This document shows positions 36,356 to 46,200 of a stretch of 64,000 nucleotides of DNA, in pieces. The notes beneath the pieces were generated by a model, which worked only from the letters and a program-made list of their open reading frames with translations, had not been told where the DNA came from and did not search any database. How positions within the stretch are numbered: the first letter of the stretch is position 1; every line of letters begins with the position of its first letter. Made by a program: the position numbers and the translations under genes. This DNA comes from Lamellibrachia satsuma (lineage: Eukaryota > Annelida > Polychaeta > Sabellida > Siboglinidae). The stretch lies in NCBI GenBank assembly GCA_033239005.1, contig BSQZ01000018.1, positions 6,417,536 through 6,481,535 on the forward strand. The letters run 5' to 3'.

Positions 36356-36850
36356 TTTGATTTCTGTAAGGAGACCATATGTCATCCATTTAGATTTCTT
36401 GTGTTTACATTTATTGAATTTAACAACTTTTGGTGGAAAGTGCCTGTTAATTACTTCATCTAGTTTGGTAGGGAATTGTTGATCGTAAGTCATAATAGGG
36501 GCTACTGTTACAGCTTGGTCAAACACTTGGGACCAGTTTAAATTTTCAAGTTCACCAAGGAAGCAATTTATTTTGTTCACTGTAAATGAACTTGTGCAAA
36601 TATTTTCTATTTGGTTACGTGTTTTTTAATATTAAAATTTAGAGCAGCAAATATGGCCATGTGATCAGATATTTGTGTAGCTAGTACACCACTTTCTGAT
36701 ATTGTGAGTGGTTTTGATGATTTACAGTGCATATGGTCTATGAGTGTTGCATTCCGTTTGGCATTCTCGTTAGTAAAGTTATTACAGGAAGAAGATCAAA
36801 TTAAGCTAACGAATAATACAATTCTTGAAATGTATTATTGGAGTTAAACT
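36353..36850 (-). mobile_element. Non-LTR retrotransposon fragment: endonuclease end and ORF2 linker
   Basis: The minus strand encodes ATLIDHMHCKSSKPLTISES, GVLATQISDHMAIFAAL (the SDH motif closing the APE-type endonuclease) and then, after a frameshift near 36600, NWSQVFDQAVTVAPIMTYDQ, HFPPKVVKFNKCKHKKSKWM and TYGLLTEIKKRDERYRA. The reverse transcriptase is missing: the fragment dissolves into the 47-bp array. Confidence 0.75.
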
Positions 36851-37045
36851 TTAATAGATGGACATTTAAATATCCCGTCAACACAACATGTTTTGAAGAT
36901 CTACTTAAGTTCCGAATTACGGGACTGATTTCTTGCAAAAAATAATCAATTGAAGCATTATTATTTTTAGGGTGTCTGTAGATGTTTGTAGGTGTTTGAT
37001 GTATAAGTCGCTACAATATCTTTTAAATTGATTACAAGCTGCATA

Positions 37046-37125
37046 ATACCTACTCTACATAATACCTATTCAACATAATACCTACTCTACATACTACCTA
37101 CTCTACATAATATCTACTCAACATG
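37046..37125 (+). repeat. Short ~20-bp tandem repeats
   Basis: About four or five units of CATAATACCTACTCTA or CATAATACCTATTCAA. Confidence 0.85.
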
Positions 37126-37329
37126 GGAAAGGTTGTCTATGGGCATCATTGATGATTCAGGGAAAATAATCACGATCACGTGTGTGTGCGTGCGTGGGTG
37201 CGTGCGTGCGTGCGTGCATGACAATGGCCCCAAGCAGACAAAATCATTCCATCGTTATTAAAATGTACAGTAAACAAATGCTTAGTTAGTCTACTTATTA
37301 TGAAACGTCGATGCCGCATAAAAAAGAGC

Positions 37330-37415
37330 AGACCACAATTCAGTTAGTCAGTCAGTCAGTCATGCATGCATGCATGCTTACATACATACATATATACATA
37401 CATACATACATATGA
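37330..37415 (+). repeat. Simple tetranucleotide runs
   Basis: (AGTC)n, (ATGC)n and (ATAC)n stretches in succession. A (GTGC)n run is at 37186-37218. Confidence 0.9.
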
Positions 37416-37950
37416 GCATAGAACAGATTTTAGGGAGCAGTAGGTGGCGACGACCTGTTTCTAACACACCTACGTGTTAGCGTGTTGCTTCAGTGACGCA
37501 CAATTAGCCCGAACGAACTCTTTCGCCTGGTTGAGTCGAAAGTGAGGGGTATCGGGTTTCGGTTATTGGGTCATCGTCATTCCTGGCTTACTGCCGCAGG
37601 GCAGTGCGCTGAGCTGTCACGGTATTTACCTGTTTGACATCGAGTCAATTGGCTGGTGACTGTGCATTGTTCGTTGTTCACGCTGTTTAACTTAGTTGCA
37701 TGAACTACATTTGCTGGTCACTGTGTGAGAAACCGAAAGAAACAGTTGCGCAGTTAATTATGTAGCTACAGGTCAAAATATTTGGTAAAAGTGGGACGAG
37801 GCTTGCGTTTGTCATAAAGAAGCAAGGGTTGTTTGCTGAGTTGGTGTGGTTTGTTTAACACAAATTCTAGCCACGTTAAGATAACATCACGAAACGGATA
37901 ACAAAATAATGTATGGCGCTGCATGTAATGACCACAAATGAGAAACGTTT

Positions 37951-38597
37951 TCGTGTGGTCCATGGGGTGGTCCTAACCCATCTGTCGTGTGGTCCCTGGG
38001 GTGGTCCTAACCCATCTGTCGCGTAGTCCCTGAGTGGTCCTAACCCATATGTCGTGTGGTACCTGGGGTGGTCCTAACCCATATGTCGTGTGGTCCCTGG
38101 GGTGGTCCTAACCCATCTGACGTGTGGTCCCTGGGGTGGTCCTAACCCATCTGACGTGTGGTCCCTGGGGTGGTCCTAACCCATCTGACGTGTGGTCCCT
38201 GTCGTGGTCCTAACCCATATGTCGTGTGGTCCCTGGGGTGGTCCTAACCCATCTGACGTGTGGTCCCTGGGGTGGTCCTAACCCATCTGACATGTGGTCC
38301 CTGGGGGTGGTCCTAACCCATCTGACGTGTGGTCCCTGGGGTGGTCCTAACCCATATGTCGTGTGGTCCCTGGGGTGGTCCTAACCCATCTGACGTGTGG
38401 TCCCTGGGGTGGTCCTAACCCATCTGACGTGTGGTCCCTGGGGTGGTCCTAACCCATCTGACGTGTGGTCCCTGGGGTGGTCCTAACCCATATGTCGTGT
38501 GGTCCCTGTCGTGGTCCTAACCCATCTGACGTGTGGTCCCTGGGGTGGTCCTAACCCATCTGACGTGTGGTCCCTGTCGTGGTCCTAACCCATCTGA
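37951..38597 (+). repeat. 34-bp minisatellite (19 units)
   Basis: Unit GTGTGGTCCCTGGGGTGGTC plus CTAACCCATCTGAC, with GTCGTG and ATATGTC variants. No similarity to the 34-bp array at 35 kb beyond unit length. Confidence 0.97.
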
Positions 38598-38684
38598 TAG
38601 CGTCACTCAGTGAGAGATCTTTCCACAATAGCCTATTTATAGCCTATGCAATAAACTTTTATGACATGGCCCTGTCATGTTTTA

Positions 38685-38751
38685 TCGGACATGAATCGAA
38701 CCGCGGCTGACTACTCCGATGGTTTCCGTCGGTGAGTTAACCCTGCTCCGA
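38685..38751 (-). other. tRNA-like sequence (SINE head or tRNA relic)
   Basis: On the minus strand a 67-nt segment begins TCGGA and ends TCCGA (acceptor-like pairing). It has a possible A box (GGTTAACTCACCGACGG) and a B-box-like GGTTCGATTCATG. Spacing is close to a tRNA but the anticodon arm is poor. It is more likely a tRNA-derived SINE head than a working tRNA; I did not find a tail. Confidence 0.4.
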
Positions 38752-40087
38752 CCATAGCTCAACCTAATCGCAATTAAAGCCTATTGACGTATTGAACTGA
38801 ACGGGTGCGCCGTCTGGTTGCGGTGCCTGCAGAAAGAAAATAACTGAAGCCTTTTTAGAGGGGAGGCCACTGGGCCGTCTCCCCTTTTGACTTTATTTCC
38901 CCCCCGTATTTTGCTGTTGCGCCGCTGCATGACTAGGCTTACCCCCTTGTGAAATCCCAGATACGCAACTGCACATAATACACACCCTTGAGGGAATGTT
39001 ACACATTACGACATACATATGCACTGACCTGCAAAGAGGGGACTTGATTAACACCCTGTGCTTGGCCTTGATTATGTAACGACGTGTCTACGTACAGAAT
39101 AACACTTGTTTGGCTAACGATTAACACTGTTTATCATTGGATCCAATAATCGTGACTAAATGCATTTATGGGGATAGTTAAGTAAATCCACAATGCATAG
39201 GGTTCATGCGATAGCGACGATATTTGGGTTTATTGGGATAACTATTTATTTTAAATACCTGTATAATATTATTATTGTATTATAGGTGACTATACGTCAA
39301 CACATGCTCAAGGTAAAGCCAGCCAATGTTCACGGGAAAGCAGGAACAGCTTTCTCCACTAAACTGTAGTCGACCTAGTGAATTCACACGTCTTTTCCTA
39401 CGGCCTGCCATTTCGATTTATCGTAGATCTCGTCAACGGTGAACACGGTTCAAAGTCGTGAACTCACTTGAGATTGTACAAATAACGTGCTTAGAACGGC
39501 CGCATGTTCAACAGATAGACCGATTTAACCGTTACAAATTAAACATTAAAAAAGCGTGACATTTCGTCTGAAAACTGCATTTCCTGTCTGAAAGCGGTAT
39601 TATTAACACCTATGCCATTGAACAAACGACTTAACGTTATATATCCATTATTAATGTGTTTTTTAATATGCCGTGTAAATTACCACATGTCTATAAAGAA
39701 ACATTATATAATTTTATAAACACACGGTGTCCCATGTCTATGCATTTTGACAGCGGTCAAGTTTTAATATGACAGGTAAGCCTACGCTCCGTTGGATGAC
39801 ATTATCTTATAGCTGGCCACAGAGGCAATTCATTCGCCGCTACTCACATAAAAACACATAAACCACATACTACGTGTTGTACAGGTTTTTTGACAATACT
39901 TCTGTATCAATTGACTAAGTGAGTTCGTTCTGTATGCCTACTGGAGCATTGCAGTTTCTTTTCAAATGTCAAATGGCTATCACGCTATGCACATTTGCTG
40001 AACGCTCGTGTATCAACAGGAACAATCAGGCCGTATCAGCCGACGGGCTGGGAGGAAATCGATGGGTACACGTGTAGGATTACATTT
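38752..40087. other. No gene recognised
   Basis: No domain-bearing ORF. It may include 3' UTR of the minus-strand exon at 40088-40381. Confidence 0.45.
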
Positions 40088-40381
40088 TTAACGAGGTATA
40101 CCGTTTTCACAAATCGCACACTGAAGACATGCTAGTTGGTGATTGAAGTGCTGTGCAAGTGTAAAAAAAATCGTCGTACTAAATTTCCAAAGAGCCAGCG
40201 TAACTCGATAACTGTCACCAATGACAAGACTGACGGTGGTATCATCACAGAAACAGCAGATCGTCATGTTGCCATTGATGCGCGAGTGTCCGCTTGAATG
40301 GAGTTCACGCATCAGCTCGTTGCACGAGTTCACTGTGGCATCAAGATAGCGTGGGGACAAATCGTGAGAATGTGTTGCACC
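40088..40381 (-). CDS. Probable terminal coding exon of an unrecognised gene
   Basis: Reading on the minus strand, a strong acceptor (polypyrimidine cccttttcctattcttag) is followed in phase 0 by 97 codons ending in a stop at 40088. The product has normal protein-like composition: GATHSHDLSPRYLDATVNSC, NELMRELHSSGHSRINGN, CCFCDDTTVSLVIGDSYRVT, LALWKFSTTIFFTLAQHF, LQCAICENGIPR. Paired cysteines (CCFC, LQCAIC) and a hydrophobic beta-rich middle are visible. I do not recognise the family. No upstream exon was identified; the CR1 element at 40565 lies just beyond. It could be a fragment of a larger gene or a decayed duplicate. Confidence 0.5.
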   Translation of the reverse strand, partial: GATHSHDLSPRYLDATVNSCNELMRELHSSGHSRINGNMTICCFCDDTTVSLVIGDSYRVTLALWKFSTTIFFTLAQHFNHQLACLQCAICENGIPR

Positions 40382-40564
40382 CTAAGAATAGGAAAAGGGC
40401 ACATACAATTTGCGGACTACGTTTTATAAGTATATGTATAATTTCAATTATGTATGATTGAAATTATACATACAAATATGCTTAAAAAGCGATCAAAACA
40501 CAGTTTTCCTTCTAACATCGTCGGTGTTATACTTTTCGCCTCAACACGTTCTTATTAACACTAA

Positions 40565-42002
40565 AAAGTGAAGCAGATTGTGAGGAAGCAATTTGGTGTA
40601 ACATAGTTACAAGGAACTCAACATTAACAACAGGAGTAGTTTATCGTAGTCCTAACTTCTCAAAATGAATTAGTTGACAATGTTAAAGTACACGAACCTT
40701 TGGGTTCAAGTGACCATAACCAAATCCATTTTAATATAAAAGTAAAAATAGGGAATACATATAAAAACAATGGAAGAGGAACTTTAACAAAGGCAAATAT
40801 AAAGAGATGAGAACATATCTAGCAAATATAGCTTGGAATAACTTCCTGAAAAACAAGACAGCAACAGAATGCTGGACTTGTTTAAAATATAAGATTGAAG
40901 GCATTATTGAGAAAGTTGTTCCATTAAGAAAACAAGGGAAAAGGTCCAAGAAGAAACACCTGTTAAAAGAGGCTATTAGAAAAACTGCTCACAAACAGAT
41001 GCTGTGGAGGGTATATAAACACAATGGAAATGTAGAAGACTACACAAACTACAAAGAGGCACTTAACCTAGCTACAACTGAAATTAGAAAATCTAAAAGA
41101 ACTTTAAAAAAAAAATGGCAGGTAATAAACAAAATGACAGCAAGAGTTTCTATGCTTATGTAAGGAGTAAACAGAAAGTTTGAGATAAGGTTGGACCACT
41201 GGAAAACAACAGTGGAAACATAATTTCAGATGGGTTTCAAATGGCAGAGGTCCTGAATAAGTATTTCAGCTCAGTTTTTACCACAGAAGATATCAGCTCA
41301 CTTCCAGTTCCATTTACTAAATTTGAGGGCAGTAAATCAGAACATTTAGGGCAGTTATTTGTAACTCCTGAAATGATAGCAAACAAAATTAAGAAGATGA
41401 AAGATAATAAATTACCTGGAGTTGATGGGATATCACCAAAACTGCTTAAGGAAATTGTTGAGCAAATTAGTACACCATTTGCAAAAGTGTTTAACTTGTC
41501 ACTAGAAGAAGGAATAGTTCCTTCAGAAAGGAAAGAAGCAAACATTACACCGCTATTTAAGAAAGGATCGAGGAACAAACCAGAAAATTACAGACCAGTG
41601 AGTTTAACATCAGTTGTATGTAAATTACTCGAAACATTAACTAGAGATTATATGATGAAATTTCTTGTAAAACATAAATTAATAAATACATCTCAACATG
41701 GGTTCCTAAAAGCAAGGTCATGTCTGACCAATCTCTTATGGTTTTTGGAAGAAATTACAAAGTGGGTAAATGACGGGTCACCAGTGGATGTTGTCTATTT
41801 AGATTTTCAGAAAGCTTTCGATAAAGTGCCACATCAAAGATTGTTACTTAAACTAAAAGCCCATAGTATAGGTAATGATGTAATCAACTGGATAGAAAAG
41901 TGGCTTACACACAGAAGACAGAGAGTAATAGTAGATGGTGAGATTTCAAACTGGAAATCTGTTTGAGTGGGGTACTACAGGGATCAGTATTAGACCCTAT
42001 AC

Positions 42003-42096
<94 letters not shown>

Positions 42097-42097
42097 G

Positions 42098-42188
<91 letters not shown>

Positions 42189-43055
42189 GATTTGGAAGAT
42201 GACATATCTAGCAAAGTACTGAAATTTGCAGATGACACAAAAGTATTCAGAAAGGTTATTAATGATACAGATAAACAAAGTTTAAAGGCTGATCTAGATA
42301 AATTAGAAAAATGGCAAATGTTATTCAATTTTGGGAAGTGTAAATGCATACACATAGGACATGAAAACATGGACGAAGAATATAAAATGGGGGATGCTGT
42401 ACTAGGTAGAACCACACAAGAAAAGGACTTTATAGGTGTAACATTTAGTGCTGACATGAAAGTTTCAGAGCAATGTGGGTTTGCTGCTTCGAAAGGAAAT
42501 AAAATTCTAGGGTTAATTAGGGGAACTATCACGTTTAAGGATAAACAGCTAATTGTACCCCTGTACAAAGCAATATAGTTAGACCACATTAGGAATATTG
42601 CATACAAGCATGGAGGCCGTATTGTAAGAAGGACATAGACAAGCTAGAAAGAATACAACGAAGAGCAACTAAAATGATTCCAGAATTGAGAGACTTTGGT
42701 TATGAAAGCCACTTATTACAATGTGGTTTGACAACACTAGAGACTAGGAGACCAAATAGAAGTGTTTAAAATAGTGAACGGTTATGAGGATGTTGATAGG
42801 AATACGTTCTTCAAACTTAAAGAAGACAGTAGAACCAGAGGACACAAAGAGGGTGATAAATGAATGGAACAAACTGCCAAATATTGTGTTAATGCTAGTA
42901 GTGTTAATGTGTTTAAAAATAGAATTGACAGATATATGATAAGGGCGGGCTACACATAGATGATAAAATTGTTGGACTCTCGACAAGCCAATGGCTTCCT
43001 TGTCCACTTGCCATCTGGAACTTGTTGTTTGGGATGACAATCTAGTCTTTTGAAA
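40565..43055 (+). mobile_element. CR1-like LINE with internal deletion and (TA)n expansion
   Basis: Same family as 52335-54922. It begins inside the endonuclease (VYRSPN), with about 220 bp of endonuclease deleted between tagtcctaac and ttctcaaaatg. Linker: [97 protein letters not shown] (motif A). The region after LIY is expanded into (TA)n, then [11 protein letters not shown] (motif C) and the C-terminal domain, ending in the CR1 3' end (ggactctcgacaagccaatgg) at about 43055. Its end lies only about 165 bp before the PEX3 start codon. Confidence 0.88.
42009..42185 (+). repeat. (TA)n microsatellite inside CR1 reverse transcriptase
   Basis: About 175 bp of (TA)n with three TATG interruptions, exactly between the codons for LIYI and [10 protein letters not shown]. 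The intact sequence there is TTTTTAATATATATAAATGAT-like, so the short native TA run has expanded. Confidence 0.97.
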
Positions 43056-43220
43056 CTACACCCATTAGTTCCCCTACTGTGCCGATGTAGTCTCGCTTAA
43101 ACGGTGGCGCCACGGCACGGACCCTGGATGTTGACACAGTTGTGGGGGCATCAGTTTTAGCCTCAGATGACGTCGACGGAATCTTTGTTTGCGTAGTGTT
43201 TCCTCGCGTGATGTTCAGAG

Positions 43221-46200
43221 ATGTTCAGCGGTATATGGAACTTTGTCAAACGTCACAAGCGGAAAATTATATTTACAGGAGCCCTTGTTGGAGGTGTGGA
43301 CAAGAGATATATGTTTAGAGAGATTGGTTTATAGCATTTCTCGATACCGCCCTATTATCGCCCGACACACTGCACACACTCCTCGGCTCAAACACTAGTG
43401 ATAGAAAGCGCCGGTTGCGTGGTGGCATTTCTACAGTGACACTCATGTCACTGTTACTTCGCGTGACGTCCAATTCTAACTAAAAGATAAAAAATCCAGT
43501 TAATAAGTTCCATGTCGTGATAACTGATATGCCATATGGGTGCGGCTGTAGCCAGTGCCAGTGGCAGTGCCGTGGCTGTGATCAGATGATGTTTTAACTC
43601 ACCTCAACTGAATACATAACAGTACCCAACATAAGATACCTCGAGAATTTCATTCCTACTTTGAAAATAACTTCCAAATTCAGTGGCTTCACTTTCTGAC
43701 CTAACAGCTTTGTATCGAGTACCCAGTCCACGCTATTGGCCGTTAAGTCTTGTTCTGGAAAATATGCACACCTGATAAGTTCATTGTTGTGGACAGTGAT
43801 AAACATAATGGTTGCAGCAGGTAACATAGTACCTGTATGAATATCATAATTCATATTCAAAGTAGTTTCCAAAACACCAATCTTAAAACATATAGTACAT
43901 AAAGTTTCTTGTTCCCAGGTGCCCTGTGGCTGGGCAAGTTTGCCCATGAAAAGTTGAATGACTTTCAGGAGGATGAGTCTGCTGAATACCTTCTGCAAGC
44001 CAGGTAGGTGATGGTGGGGGAGAGGGGTGGTAGATGCTTGATGTTTAGCTCTTGATCTGGTGTCAGCATGGTGTTTGCTCCAGTGTAATTTACTCCAGGG
44101 CTTAGAAGGTCAAAGTGTTTGCAAAGATTTAATTTGTCAATTGAAAGTATCAATTAACTTCATGCTTTAGCAATTCAGGTTAGCAAACAGTTGACCAGTA
44201 TATAACTGTTAGATTCTAACACTTGATAATTGTAAATACATTTATCTGATTAACATTCAATTGTCTGCAAATCACATTTCAACAAATTTGAATTGTAGAA
44301 CAACACTTTTGAAAATTACAATGTATTTTGCTAATTGCATGTAATCAAAAAGAACTTGCATATCTTAGTATTTGAAAATGCAAAGTACTAATGTATGAGT
44401 ACTTGCACTTAGAGTACTAAGAATACATTGTTATTTAAATATGAACTGAAATACACAGTATCCATAAGATGAACATGGTGGTAGGCTTACCCTTTTTCTG
44501 ATTCTCAGATATTATTTGGTAATATAACTGTATGCTGTTTGTCTAATGTCATATTTTACAATTTCCATGATTTATGTTGCTAGAAAACAGCACCACTTTG
44601 ACAGCAACCAACGGACATGTAACATGACAGGTTAGTCTCATACATAGTATATGTGTGCTTCCTTGTCTTACCAAAATAGTTCGAAGTTGTACTAAATCTT
44701 CTCTTAATTTTATTATAGTAATTATGGTAACCACAAATTAAGTATTTAAATGACCTTTAACTCCCGTGTGAATTTTTGTCTGGTTGTAAATAGAACAAAT
44801 GATCTACTGATCATGTAAATGTTAGCTGTGTGAATATAATTATGTTTAAAAAAAATTTGACAGACATCTTGCAATGGCGGAAATTTTTTGGACTCTAAGC
44901 CATTTCTTGGCCATTTGCATCTGGGGTTTTGTTTTGGATGGCAGTCTTATTAAATCTATTTATTTATAGTTAGCTTGATAGACTTGTTAAGATAAGGGTA
45001 TCATATTGAGAGTTGGGTTGACAGAATTGTGAGGAATGATGTTGGGATGTTGCTGGGGCGTCATGTACTGTATTTGTTGCTACAGCTCTGTCAATGCTTC
45101 CAAGTCTGAGGGAAGTCTTGATGTGTCACCTTGACTCAGAGAGTCTCACGGCTCGGCTGAGGTCGAAGTAAGTACGATCTAGAGAAATGGTCATTATCCA
45201 TTTAGACATCGTCTATCCATGGTTGTAGCTTAGCTTCGTCTATCTAATTCTCATATGGATGTAATATGTCCGGTAACAAAATGACAAGTACAGACCAAGG
45301 TAAAACCTTTTTTGTTATACTGCAGAGCACGAATAGTAGTATCATGCCAACAGACTGGGTCCGTTTGGCTGCTAAAAAGTAAGATTCATGTTAATTTTTA
45401 ATCAGATTGTTGAAAAGCCTTATTACTGGGTGAATGGTATATTTTTTAAACAAATGCTATTCTTAGGTAATACATAATGAGCATGGACTGCCCTTGTACG
45501 ATATTCTAACTTATGGTAGGTAGACATGGGACAATCAACATCAAATAATGCCACATATAAATTAAGTTTGTTTTTCACTTTGGTCACAAGTTTGTTTTGG
45601 TGTGTACAATGTTCTTGTTCTCTTTAGTCCTGCCAACAAGTTGGACATCTGGGAGGAGCTTAAGATTATCGGTAAGTGCAAAATTTGTCAGCTGTACATG
45701 TTTGTCTGTGATATTTTACTAGTATCTATGTTAGTAAGTTTATATTCATGTAGAATTGTGTATTTTTAAGAGATTGTTCACACAATCACTGTGTGTTTGT
45801 ATAGGTTTCAGTCACATGGAGACAGCTGTGTGTATGTCATGTACACAGTGTATGTGTTTGTATGTACATGTTTCAGTCAACCGATTAAAGTTTTGTACAT
45901 GTCGTGTACACAGTGTATGTGTTTGCACAGGTTTCAGTCGGACGGTGACAGCTGTGTACATCAGCTGTGTAGTTGTGGTGGTTCTGCGAGTCCAACTGAA
46001 CATTCTCGGAGGCTACATGTACCTTGATACACTCCCTAAGAATGATGGTGTAAAGTATTATTCTATTATTTTAATCGCATCTGCATAACAGCCTCCGTCA
46101 GTATTTCTAGTGGCTGCTGCTTCATACATATGTATTTTCTCACAGGAAAAAAATTCTGATTTCCAACTATGGTGCGTAGCCAAATTTTCAGGTAGTTTGC

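Noticed and set aside
15257..38597. A CRISPR-like array among the many regularly spaced repeats
   Set aside because: Repeats are direct head-to-tail without unique spacers, and the genome is an animal one.
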